Shown: positions 25,905-35,092 of the stretch, one piece after another | How positions within the stretch are numbered: position 1 is the stretch's first letter | Layout of the letters: every line of letters starts with the position of its first letter | From: Pedobacter sp. FW305-3-2-15-E-R2A2 | Lineage (GTDB): Bacteria > Bacteroidota > Bacteroidia > Sphingobacteriales > Sphingobacteriaceae | DNA: 64,000 nucleotides | Direction: 5' to 3' | NCBI RefSeq assembly: GCF_038446955.1 | Contig: NZ_CP151803.1 | Span: forward strand, 6,758,001-6,822,000 | Notes under the pieces: generated by a model | The model's input: the letters and a program-made list of their open reading frames with translations, nothing else | Told to the model about the DNA's origin: nothing | Databases searched by the model: none | Translations under genes and position numbers: made by a program

Positions 25905-28025
25905 ATGAAAACAACAATACTTCTCGGTTTAGCTGCATCCTTTTGTTTTAACCTGACTGCCCAGGCGCAGTTAAAAAGGTTAAGTCAGCAGGAAACCCTT
26001 GGAAACCAACCCTCTCTTACCAAACCAATCCCCATGGTGATGGGTTGGAGCGATGACAACCGCTATATCGAAGCTGCTCCCGGAGATCGGGAACTCTATG
26101 CTGTAGATCCGAAATCCGGTGCAAAGACACCTTATACCCGGCCTCCGAAAAGCAATGTAAATGTTTTTTTAAAAGGCAATGATGTCTTTATACAATATGG
26201 AAAAGAAGCAGCAAAACAACTCACCAGCACCAAAGAAGAAGAAAAGAATCCTACCCTTTCTCCGGATGGGAAATACATTGCCTTTACCCGCGACAACGAC
26301 TTGTATTCGGTGGAAGTAAGCAGCGGCAAAGAAACCAGGTATACTAATGATGGCACGGATGTGATTTACAACGGCTGGTCGTCATGGGTATATTTTGAAG
26401 AAATTTTAGGACGTCCCACTCAGTACAAAGCATTTTGGTGGGCCCCGGACAGCAAGCACATTGCTTTTATGCGTTTTGACGACACTAAAGTTCCGATGTT
26501 CCCGATCAACGGGTCAACAGGACAACATGGCTATACCGAGAAAACCCGTTACCCTAAGGCAGGAGACGCCAATCCGGAAGTCAGAGTCGGCTTTGTCCCT
26601 GTAACAGGAGGTGCCGTTACCTGGGCTGATTTCAACGAAAAAGACGATCAGTATTTTGGTACGCCTTATTGGAGTTATGATGGCAGCAGCTTAATGGTGC
26701 AATGGATGAACCGTGGGCAGGACAACCTAAAGTTCTTTACGGTTAACCCGGGTACAGGAGCTAAAAAAGAGATCTATGATGAAAAACAATCTTCCTGGGT
26801 GGACCTGGATTACGATGGCCGCATCGAGTACCTTCAGGACAAGAAACACTATATCCTAAAAAGCGACAAAACCGGATGGGCACATTTTTACCTTTACACT
26901 TTAGCAGGAAAGCTGATTAACCCGATTACGAGTGGGAAATGGCAGGTGACCGACCTGGAACATGTGGATGAGAAAAATAAGGTCATTTATTTTACCGCCC
27001 GTAAAGAAGCTTCGACCCGGAAAGATTTCTATCGCGTAGACTATAATGGAAAAAACCTGAAACGCCTGACCTTTGGAGACTATACACACCAGGTACAAAT
27101 CTCTCCAAACGGCCAGTATTTTATTACAACCTATTCTAACGTATCTACTCCACAAAAAAGAACATTGTTAGACAATACCGGTAAAGTGATTAAAGAACTT
27201 GCAGACAGCAAATCTGCTGATTTTTCCCAATACAACTTCGGAAAAACAGAAATGATCAGCATCCCTACCGATGATGGCTATCAGTTACCCGCAGTCATCA
27301 CCTATCCTACCGACTTTGATCAGAACAAAAAATACCCGGTTATCATGAGCATTTATGGTGGTCCTAATGCAGGTACAGTAACCAATACCTGGAAAGGAAC
27401 CGCAAGCCAATGGTGGGCAAATGAAGGCATCATTCAGATTGCTGTGGATCACCGTGCATCAGGACAGTTTGGAAAAGAGGGCGTTGCACTCATGCACCGG
27501 AACCTTGGCAAATGGGAGATGAAAGATTATACTACTGCCGCGAGGTGGTTAAAAGCAAAATCCTGGGTAGACAACAAAAAACTATTGATCACCGGACATA
27601 GTTATGGTGGTTATATGACCTGTATGGCCTTAACTATGGGTGCCGATGATTTCGATTTCGGAATTGCAGGTGCACCGGTAACCAGCTGGGAGTTGTACGA
27701 CAGTCATTATACAGAACGCTTTATGGATACGCCACAGGAAAACCCTGAAGGTTATAAAAATGGTTCCGTACTTACTTATGTAAACAAGTATAAGGGCTTG
27801 CTGCGCATTATGCATGGTGATATGGACGACAATGTGCATATGCAGAATACGATCCAGCTGATCGATAAATTACAGAATGCAAACAAGCATTTTGAACTGA
27901 TGATTTATCCCGGAGGAAGACATGGCTGGGGAGGTTTAAAAACGCCTCATGATAAAGCAGAACGTTACCGTTTTTATTATGAGCATCTGTTGAATAAGCC
28001 TGTTCCCGCAACATTACTCAACTAG
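25905..28025 (+). CDS. DPP-IV-type S9 serine peptidase
   Basis: The 706-residue exported protein has a signal peptide (about 1-22, ending AQAQ), an N-terminal beta-propeller of dipeptidyl peptidase IV type (about 40-440) including SWVYFEEILGR, which supplies the Glu pair that binds the substrate amino group, and a C-terminal alpha/beta hydrolase domain. The catalytic serine is Ser566 in GHSYGGY, Asp lies in HGDMDDNVH and His in GGRHGW. It removes dipeptides, typically after Pro or Ala, in the periplasm. A terminator follows. Its nearness to the SusC/SusD pair would fit peptide use, although the two have separate transcription. Confidence 0.94.
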   Translation: MKTTILLGLAASFCFNLTAQAQLKRLSQQETLGNQPSLTKPIPMVMGWSDDNRYIEAAPGDRELYAVDPKSGAKTPYTRPPKSNVNVFLKGNDVFIQYGKEAAKQLTSTKEEEKNPTLSPDGKYIAFTRDNDLYSVEVSSGKETRYTNDGTDVIYNGWSSWVYFEEILGRPTQYKAFWWAPDSKHIAFMRFDDTKVPMFPINGSTGQHGYTEKTRYPKAGDANPEVRVGFVPVTGGAVTWADFNEKDDQYFGTPYWSYDGSSLMVQWMNRGQDNLKFFTVNPGTGAKKEIYDEKQSSWVDLDYDGRIEYLQDKKHYILKSDKTGWAHFYLYTLAGKLINPITSGKWQVTDLEHVDEKNKVIYFTARKEASTRKDFYRVDYNGKNLKRLTFGDYTHQVQISPNGQYFITTYSNVSTPQKRTLLDNTGKVIKELADSKSADFSQYNFGKTEMISIPTDDGYQLPAVITYPTDFDQNKKYPVIMSIYGGPNAGTVTNTWKGTASQWWANEGIIQIAVDHRASGQFGKEGVALMHRNLGKWEMKDYTTAARWLKAKSWVDNKKLLITGHSYGGYMTCMALTMGADDFDFGIAGAPVTSWELYDSHYTERFMDTPQENPEGYKNGSVLTYVNKYKGLLRIMHGDMDDNVHMQNTIQLIDKLQNANKHFELMIYPGGRHGWGGLKTPHDKAERYRFYYEHLLNKPVPATLLN

Positions 28026-28433
28026 CGGAACTCCTTCCTGAAACAAATATTTTACAAAGCTCTGAAAGATAAAACTTTCAGGGCTTTTTTGTTGGATTTC
28101 TCTTTCAGATTCAGCCTCCAATAACAAGAAATTTCATTTAATCAAAACGACTAAACAGACAGTCATATTGGTCAACATGAGTAAAAAAAAACGGTAAAAA
28201 ACAATAAACATTCCATAATGGAATAAAAATGTCAGTATTGGCCTATAAAAAAAGCATCAACATACACACAAAAGAGATTAGGATTCCTACTTGTAAATTT
28301 AATTGCCTTTTGAATCAATTTAAGCAAGGTCATTTGGCGCAAAAATTTTTATGTGACAAAAAAATTCTACATAATATGACATTATTCATATATTGTATAA
28401 TTATTAACTAACATCCTAATCAAATTCATTCAC
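28026..28433. other. 408-base gap between the peptidase and susC
   Basis: Holds the peptidase terminator (28056-28090) and then a strongly AT-rich stretch that must contain the susC promoter and leader. TATAAT occurs at 28396-28401 but I cannot place a matching upstream element or a TAnnTTTG box with confidence. A 60-codon frame at 28229-28411 has no coding character. Confidence 0.6.
28056..28090 (+). terminator. Terminator of the DPP-IV gene
   Basis: AAAGCTCTGAAAG (28056-28068) pairs with CTTTCAGGGCTTT (28075-28087) with one G-U pair, and the T-run continues to 28090. Confidence 0.85.
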
Positions 28434-31400
28434 ATGAAAAAACTTATCCTAAGTTTAATGGCCTTTCTGTGCCTCTTCGGATCGGCGATTGCACAAAATC
28501 GGACGATTACCGGCACAGTAACAGGAAAAGAAGACGGGCTTCCAATACCCGGAGTTACCGTAAAAATCGTGGGTTCCCAGGGCGGAACGCTAACCAATGC
28601 AGAAGGGAAATATTCACTCAGCGTTCCCCAGGGAGCGAAATCACTAGCCTTCTCCTCCCTTGGTTTTGGGAGCCAGGCGAAAGTCATTCCTACATCAAAC
28701 GTATTGAACGTAGTTTTGGAAAACGATGATCAATCCTTGTCGGAAGTCGTGATCACTGCACTAGGTATTCAACGTAAAAAAAATGAGCTGCCTTATGCCG
28801 CTCAGGAAGTTAAAGGCGAAGACCTCACCAGAACCAGAGATAACAACTTCATCAACGGCTTATCCGGAAAAGTAGCCGGCCTGGACATTAAGCAATCCAA
28901 TGCTATGGGAGGTTCTACCAACGTAGTCATGAGGGGTATCAAATCAATGACGCAAAATAATCAGGCACTCTTTGTTATAGATGGAGTTCCGGTAAGCAAC
29001 GTTAATACAAACAGTGCCAACCAAAAAACAGGTAGAGGAGGGTATGATTATGGAAATGCCGCAGCGGATATCAATCCTGATGACATTGCTTCTGTAAACG
29101 TACTTAAAGGTGCTGCTGCAACTGCCCTATACGGTTCCAGAGCAGCGAATGGTGTCATTATGATCACCACCAAGAAAGGCAAGAAAAACGCTTTGGGAGT
29201 AACCTTAAACAGCGGTGTTACTTTTGGAAATATCGACAAAACAACCTTTGCCAAATATCAGAAAGAGTACGGCGCTGGCTATGCCAATCAATATAGTGGC
29301 CAGGGCAAGAATGAATCACCTGATGGTAACTTCTGGTACCGGGATATATTTGGTAAAGGAAACAGCCTAATGACCCCATTTACTGATGATGCATCTTATG
29401 GTGGTAAATTTGATCCGAATCTCCTGATCTATCAGTGGAACTCCTTTGATCCGACCTCTCCTTCTTATCAGAAAGCAACGCCATGGGTAGCCTCAGCGAA
29501 TGATCCATCCACATTTTATAAAACGGCAATCGGCTCTAGTCACAGTGTTGTTTTAGATGGTGGCGGAGAAAGCACTACCTTTAAATTTGGCTATCAAAGA
29601 AGTGACGAAACCGGTGTTTTACCAAACAGTAAGATCATCAAAAACGGTTTTAACTTTGCCGCTGACCATGAGATTAACAAAAAACTAAAAATAAGTGCTG
29701 CTGCAAATTACACGAATATTGCTGGATTAGGCCGCTACGGTACCGGATATGACGGAAAAAACGTCAATCAGCAGTTCAGACAATGGTGGCAAACCAATGT
29801 TGACATAAAAGAACAAAAAGCAGCTTACGAAAGAGAAGAAAAAAACGTCACCTGGAACTGGGCTGACGAAACAGCACAAGGTGCAATCTATTCCAATAAC
29901 CCTTATTGGACCAGATACAAGAACTTCGAAAATGATAGCAGAGACAGGTACTTCGGAAACGTTGCCCTGACCTGGAAACCATTAGATTGGTTTGATGTCC
30001 TTGGTCGCGTAACCTATGATGGCACCAGCGAAATGCAGGAAGAACGTATCGCGATAGGCGGTCCGGATATCCCTGAATACAGAAGAATTAACGGTACAAA
30101 CTCAGAGGTTAACTTTGACCTGCTCCTTAACTTCAATAAAGAGATTACTCCCGACCTTAAATTCACAGGTTTATTAGGAAGTAACATCAGGAGAGCCAAA
30201 TTAACTTCCATCAATGCAGTAACAAACGGAGGTCTGGTTGTACCTGAATTATATTCTTTATCCAACTCGGTAAATGCGATCAACGCTCCTCTTGAACGTT
30301 ATGAGCGCGTAGGAGTAGATGGTTTATTTGCCAGTACTACCCTCGGTTATAAAGAAACTTTTTTCTTGGATGCCAGTATCCGTCGGGATCAATCCACTAC
30401 CCTTCCACTAAAAAATAACACTTATTGGTATCCATCAGTAGCGGGAAGTTTTCTTTTCTCCAACCTGATGAAAGAATCAACCTGGTTAAGCCATGGTAAA
30501 TTAAGATTGAATTACGCAGAAGTAGGTAATGATGCAGCAGCACTAAGCTTATATGATGTATACACCATCAACCCAATCTTTGGTGGAAATCTGCTAACCT
30601 CAATGCGTACTATCAAAAACAATCTTAATCTTTTACCGGAACGCACCAGAAGTATAGAGGCCGGTCTGGAAATGAATTTCTTACAGGGAAGAGTAGGTTT
30701 TGACTTTAGTTGGTACCGCACCAACTCTGTCAACCAGATCATGCCGGTTGATGTTTCTAATACCACCGGTTTTAATCAGAAATGGGTAAATGCGGGTACG
30801 ATAAGAAATCAGGGTATAGAGATCTCTGCATTCGTCCTTCCTGTCAGGAATGATAATTTTACCTGGACAATGAACATCAATTTTGCAAGAAACAGAAATA
30901 AAGTGATTGAACTTTATGAAGGAAATACCAACCTGCAGGTTGGAGATCTTGGCGGTGGTGGCGTATCCCTGAATGCTACATTAGGTGAAGCTTATGGCAC
31001 CATCCGCGGAGTGGACTTCCAATATATCAACGGACAAAAAGTGGTTAAAGAAAATGGATACTATGCTAAATCTGCTCCAAACCAGGTACTCGGCGACATC
31101 AACGCCGATTGGACCGGAGGTATTCAGAATAACTTTAAATACAAAGATATCTCCTTAAGTTTCCTTGTAGATATTAAACACGGCGGAAGCGTATTCTCCT
31201 TAGATCAGGCATACGGACAAGCAACAGGTATTTATCCCGAAACTGCAGGGCTAAATGAGCTGGGCAACCCGAAAAGGCTTCCTGTTAGTCAAGGTGGTGG
31301 TGTCCTTCTTCCTGGCGTAGATAAAGATGGAAATCCCAATAAGGTCAGGGCAGAAGCCTTCGACGGAACATCTACTCCTTATGGATACATTAACAATCCA

Positions 31401-31664
31401 CCAGCGGCATTCGTATACGATGCCAGTTTTGTTAAACTACGTGAGGCTGCAATTACCTATTCGTTACCTAAAAAATGGATCGGCGAAAAAGTATTTAAGT
31501 CTGTTGACGTATCATTGGTGGGACGGAACCTTTGGATCATCCATAAGAACCTTCCTTACTCAGATCCGGAAGCAGGTTTAAGTTCAGGAAATATTCAGGG
31601 GTACCAAAGTGGCGCATACCCATCAGTAAGAACCTTTGGTTTTAACTTCAAATTTAGATTATAA
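28434..31664 (+). CDS. SusC/RagA-family TonB-dependent receptor
   Basis: The 1076-residue outer-membrane receptor has a signal peptide (about 1-20), a carboxypeptidase-like regulatory domain (about 22-100, ITGTVTGKEDGLPIPGVTV), a plug domain with ALFVIDGVPV and the SusC segment NPDDIASVNVLKGAAATALYG, and a 22-strand barrel ending in an aromatic terminal strand (TFGFNFKFRL). It imports large oligomers (glycan or peptide) using TonB energy. It is followed 22 bases later by its SusD partner. No glycoside hydrolase or dedicated regulator sits next to it; the nearest enzyme is the DPP-IV-type peptidase, so a peptide substrate (RagAB-like) is possible. Confidence 0.96.
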   Translation: MKKLILSLMAFLCLFGSAIAQNRTITGTVTGKEDGLPIPGVTVKIVGSQGGTLTNAEGKYSLSVPQGAKSLAFSSLGFGSQAKVIPTSNVLNVVLENDDQSLSEVVITALGIQRKKNELPYAAQEVKGEDLTRTRDNNFINGLSGKVAGLDIKQSNAMGGSTNVVMRGIKSMTQNNQALFVIDGVPVSNVNTNSANQKTGRGGYDYGNAAADINPDDIASVNVLKGAAATALYGSRAANGVIMITTKKGKKNALGVTLNSGVTFGNIDKTTFAKYQKEYGAGYANQYSGQGKNESPDGNFWYRDIFGKGNSLMTPFTDDASYGGKFDPNLLIYQWNSFDPTSPSYQKATPWVASANDPSTFYKTAIGSSHSVVLDGGGESTTFKFGYQRSDETGVLPNSKIIKNGFNFAADHEINKKLKISAAANYTNIAGLGRYGTGYDGKNVNQQFRQWWQTNVDIKEQKAAYEREEKNVTWNWADETAQGAIYSNNPYWTRYKNFENDSRDRYFGNVALTWKPLDWFDVLGRVTYDGTSEMQEERIAIGGPDIPEYRRINGTNSEVNFDLLLNFNKEITPDLKFTGLLGSNIRRAKLTSINAVTNGGLVVPELYSLSNSVNAINAPLERYERVGVDGLFASTTLGYKETFFLDASIRRDQSTTLPLKNNTYWYPSVAGSFLFSNLMKESTWLSHGKLRLNYAEVGNDAAALSLYDVYTINPIFGGNLLTSMRTIKNNLNLLPERTRSIEAGLEMNFLQGRVGFDFSWYRTNSVNQIMPVDVSNTTGFNQKWVNAGTIRNQGIEISAFVLPVRNDNFTWTMNINFARNRNKVIELYEGNTNLQVGDLGGGGVSLNATLGEAYGTIRGVDFQYINGQKVVKENGYYAKSAPNQVLGDINADWTGGIQNNFKYKDISLSFLVDIKHGGSVFSLDQAYGQATGIYPETAGLNELGNPKRLPVSQGGGVLLPGVDKDGNPNKVRAEAFDGTSTPYGYINNPPAAFVYDASFVKLREAAITYSLPKKWIGEKVFKSVDVSLVGRNLWIIHKNLPYSDPEAGLSSGNIQGYQSGAYPSVRTFGFNFKFRL

Positions 31665-31686
31665 CCCCGTTTAACGACAACAGATT

Positions 31687-33105
31687 ATGAAAAAATTATT
31701 AATATATATATTGCCCCTGATGCTGTTGGTATCATGTGCAAAAAGCCTGGACGATTACAACATCGATCAGAAAAATCCGGATAACGTCTCTGCAGGTTCT
31801 CTTTTTGCAAATGCGCTGAAAGAACTGGCCGACAATCAGACCTCTCCAAACGTAAACGTAAATGTTTTCAGGTACTGGGTTCAGCAATGGACCGCAACTT
31901 CCTACCAGGATGAACCCAGGTACGACTATATCACCCGCGAGGTTCACACCGCCTATTGGACTCCTATGTATAGTGAGATTCTCCAGGATCTGAAAGAAAG
32001 CAGAAGACTTACAGAAGCCGATGCCAAAATAAGCGATGCAGTAAAGAATAACCGAATTGCATTAACAGAGATCGCTTCCGTATATACCTGGTCTGTATTG
32101 GTAAATACGTGGGGAGATGTTCCATATTCTCAGGCTTTGGGCGATGTCAATCAACCAAAATATGATAAGTCAGCAGACATCTATGCTGATTTATTGAAAC
32201 GACTGGATGGAGCAATTGCGCAAATGACTCCAGGATCAAATTTCGGCCCAACGGATTTGCTTTATAATGACAATACTGCAGGCTGGATAAAATTTGCACA
32301 CAGTTTGAAGCTGAAACTGGCGATTACCCTGGCTGATGTGGATGAAGCGACCGCAAAGAGTGTGATCCAATCTTCCGCAGATAAAGCTTTCACCAGTAAT
32401 GCTGACAATGCAACCTTTAAATACCTGAAGGAAACGCCTAATAATAATCCTATTTCAACTGATTTGAATAGTGCATTCACTAAAAGGCAGGATTATATTG
32501 GTGGAAAAACCATGATAGACATCATGAATAACCTTAACGACCCCAGAAGGCCGCAGTATTTTACCCCTATTAATGGAAATTATATTGGTGGAATCATTGG
32601 TATAAATAACACTTTTGCTAACTTTTCACATATCAGTGATAAAATAATTGCACCTGATTTCCCGGCCCTTCTTTTGGATTATCCTGAAGTGGAGCTGATC
32701 CTGGCTGAGGCTGCAGCAAGATGGGGAATTGCCGGAACAGCTGTAGACCATTATAATAAAGGGATCACTGCTTCTATCCTCTACTGGGGAGGCAGCGAAG
32801 CCGAAGCAACTGCTTATTTAGCTCAACCTAAAGTAGCTTATGCCACTGCCTCTGCAAACATTAAGGAAAAAATAGGCATCCAGAAGTACCTTGCTTTATA
32901 TAACCGCGGGTATGACACCTGGGTAGAATGGAGACGTCTGGATTTCCCGGTATTGGAACGTGCGATCAGTTCTGTCAGCGTGATTCCTTTACGTATCACC
33001 TATCCTGATAATGAAAGAACTTTAAACCAGGCAAATGTTGAAGCTGCCTCTGCCGCAATGGGTGGAGATGCAGTAAGTTCTAAAATTTTCTGGGATAAAT
33101 TCTAA
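31687..33105 (+). CDS. SusD/RagB-family surface lipoprotein
   Basis: The 472-residue lipoprotein has a lipobox ending at Cys17 (LLVSC) and the all-helical, TPR-like SusD fold. Typical segments are the N-terminal LDDYNIDQKNP, WTATSYQDEPRYDY, ALTEIASVYTWSVLVNTWGDVPYS, and the C-terminal YNRGYDTWVEWRRLDFP. It matches the SusD-like group 2 (SusD/RagB with a shorter N-terminal domain). It caps the SusC barrel on the cell surface and captures substrate. It is co-transcribed with susC and ends at a strong terminator. Confidence 0.94.
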   Translation: MKKLLIYILPLMLLVSCAKSLDDYNIDQKNPDNVSAGSLFANALKELADNQTSPNVNVNVFRYWVQQWTATSYQDEPRYDYITREVHTAYWTPMYSEILQDLKESRRLTEADAKISDAVKNNRIALTEIASVYTWSVLVNTWGDVPYSQALGDVNQPKYDKSADIYADLLKRLDGAIAQMTPGSNFGPTDLLYNDNTAGWIKFAHSLKLKLAITLADVDEATAKSVIQSSADKAFTSNADNATFKYLKETPNNNPISTDLNSAFTKRQDYIGGKTMIDIMNNLNDPRRPQYFTPINGNYIGGIIGINNTFANFSHISDKIIAPDFPALLLDYPEVELILAEAAARWGIAGTAVDHYNKGITASILYWGGSEAEATAYLAQPKVAYATASANIKEKIGIQKYLALYNRGYDTWVEWRRLDFPVLERAISSVSVIPLRITYPDNERTLNQANVEAASAAMGGDAVSSKIFWDKF

Positions 33106-33124
33106 CTCTTTTTATACGCTTTTG

Positions 33125-33161
33125 AGGGCCGCTTCTATGATTTAGAAGCGGCCCTTTTTTT
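33125..33161 (+). terminator. Terminator of the susC-susD unit
   Basis: A 13-bp perfect stem AGGGCCGCTTCTA (33125-33137 with 33143-33155), 5-base loop and seven T residues. Confidence 0.92.
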
Positions 33162-33221
33162 GCGTTAAGTATTCCAGCCGATTTAACAATTCCTTAATAC
33201 TGTGCCCTGTAATTTTAAAGG

Positions 33222-34832
33222 GTGAAAAAAGTATATCCAAGCCGGACCTTCCGGATCCTGTTCTTTCTGCTGTTATACGGCAACCTATCTCCCTTTGCGG
33301 CATTCCCCCAGGAAAATATCAAACCCAATTTCCCTGTAATTGATACGCTAATACATCAGGCTCCGGATACCGCCTTTCTAAAGATCAAACAAACCTTAAA
33401 AGAGGCTTTGAAAAAGGAGGACTTTATTACCGCCGCACTTTGCTATCAGCAAATCGGAGAACTCTTTTATTATCAGGCAGCCTATTCTCAGGCCATCATT
33501 TATTATTATAAAGCTGATCAGATTTTCCGGCAGCAACAGGACCGGAATAACCTGGCAAAAAACCTGCATAAGATTGGGGAAACCTATTATTATGCCCGCC
33601 AATACCGCGTTTGTCTGGAGAAATTCCAGGAAGCTTTAAGCCTCTACCAGCAATCCGGTGATCCTAAAGGAATTGCCAGATCTTATGGTCTTATCGGGCA
33701 GACCTACGAGAAAAGTCTGGACTATCAGAATGCCATGAAATACCAGCAACTGGCATTAAACGTCTATAAAAAAGAGAAAGACCAGACCGGAATTGAGAAG
33801 ATCTATGAAAATATCGGAAGCATTTACGAAGACAAACCTCATTTAGATTCTGCACTTAAATATTACACCCTGGCCCTGGAAGGGAATACGGCTTTAAAGA
33901 ATAACCGTGCACAGATAGAGATCATTAACAACATCGGGGATGTGTACCGGAAGACCGGCCGATATACAGAAGCGCTGGGTTATACCAGAAAAGCAGAAAG
34001 CCTGGCCAGGCAAATGAACGATCAATACCAGCTCAGCAGCGCCTACAGAGACCTTTCCAAAAATTTCGACCTCATGAAAAGATACGACAGCGCCTATCAT
34101 TATAGTGAACTGGGCAGGAACATCTTTCTGAAAATCTTTACGGAGGACAACAATAAACAGCTGGCGCTCCTGCAAACTTTATTCGAGATACAACAAAAAG
34201 ATGATGCTATTCTTCAATTTGAAAATGAAAAAGACATCAACCGCATTATGGTGATTGCCGCTGTCCTCATTATTGTGCTCCTCATTTCCCTCGCCGCAAG
34301 CACCATCAGCCGTCAAAGGCTGAAGATCAGGAATGAACAAAAGGTAAACGAGCAGAACAACAGGTTATACGAAACCCAGAAAACGGCCATCAAAGACGCC
34401 CTGGAGTTAAAGAGCAAAGAACTGACCAGCAATACCCTGCACATCATTCAAAGCAATCAGTTCCTGGAGAGCCTCAGGTCACAGATTGAAGAAATGGTGA
34501 AAGAAGACAAGCGGGACCAGAAGAAACAATTGCAACAGCTTGTGCAACGGATCAATCAAAGCATCAGTCACGATCAACACTGGAAAGATTTCACAGGAAT
34601 GTTTGAACAGATTCATCAGACTTTTTTCGATCATCTGAAAGCACATTGTGATGAACTCACCGCAAATGACATCCGGCTGGTCGCCCTGATCAAAATGAAT
34701 TTAAGCTCCAAAGATATGGCCGCACTTTTTGGAATTTCACAAGACAGTTTGCGGGTAGCACGCTATAGATTAAGGAAGAAACTGAACCTCCCGCAAGGAG
34801 AAAACCTCAGCACTTTTATACAGACTTTATAG
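33222..34832 (+). CDS. TPR sensor-regulator with membrane segment and LuxR-like HTH
   Basis: The 536-residue protein has a signal/anchor (about 1-27), about six tetratricopeptide repeats (about 60-310, such as IYYYKADQIF and RSYGLIGQTYEKSLDYQNAMKY), one membrane helix (about 343-363, MVIAAVLIIVLLISLAAS), a coiled-coil linker, and a C-terminal helix-turn-helix (NLSSKDMAALFGISQDSLRVARYRLRKK split over about 490-520). This layout, periplasmic TPR plus cytosolic DNA-binding domain, is frequent in Bacteroidota next to TonB receptor genes. The start is GTG at 33222. It most likely regulates the downstream receptor-phytase genes, 260 bases away. Confidence 0.85.
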   Translation: MKKVYPSRTFRILFFLLLYGNLSPFAAFPQENIKPNFPVIDTLIHQAPDTAFLKIKQTLKEALKKEDFITAALCYQQIGELFYYQAAYSQAIIYYYKADQIFRQQQDRNNLAKNLHKIGETYYYARQYRVCLEKFQEALSLYQQSGDPKGIARSYGLIGQTYEKSLDYQNAMKYQQLALNVYKKEKDQTGIEKIYENIGSIYEDKPHLDSALKYYTLALEGNTALKNNRAQIEIINNIGDVYRKTGRYTEALGYTRKAESLARQMNDQYQLSSAYRDLSKNFDLMKRYDSAYHYSELGRNIFLKIFTEDNNKQLALLQTLFEIQQKDDAILQFENEKDINRIMVIAAVLIIVLLISLAASTISRQRLKIRNEQKVNEQNNRLYETQKTAIKDALELKSKELTSNTLHIIQSNQFLESLRSQIEEMVKEDKRDQKKQLQQLVQRINQSISHDQHWKDFTGMFEQIHQTFFDHLKAHCDELTANDIRLVALIKMNLSSKDMAALFGISQDSLRVARYRLRKKLNLPQGENLSTFIQTL

Positions 34833-34951
34833 GCATTTTTTCAAAATCACCGACACTTAACAATAGCATAACATTACGCTAATCAAATGGTAATGGCGTT
34901 TTATGTTACCAACAATATACTGTAAATCAATCAATTAAACAAATCATGTTC

Positions 34952-35005
34952 ACGCTGTACGCGTTTTGTATACCCTTCATGTAACGCTGTATACATTTTG
35001 TTCAC
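34952..35005. repeat. Direct repeat upstream of the phytate-type receptor
   Basis: ACGCTGTACGCGTTTTGTATAC (from 34952) is repeated in altered form as ACGCTGTATACATTTTGTTCAC (from 34984), 32 bases apart, or three helical turns. It lies between the TPR-HTH regulator and the receptor and could bind that regulator. Confidence 0.4.
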
Positions 35006-35092
35006 GGCAATAATTTCGAAGCTGATCTGCGAGTGCTCACATTTGACCAACGTTAGCAAACACAAACCAGCAACAACAAATTAATTAAGAAA

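Noticed and set aside
28229..28411. A 60-codon frame in the gap before susC.
   Set aside because: The stretch is AT-rich with no conserved features; it is likely promoter and leader DNA.
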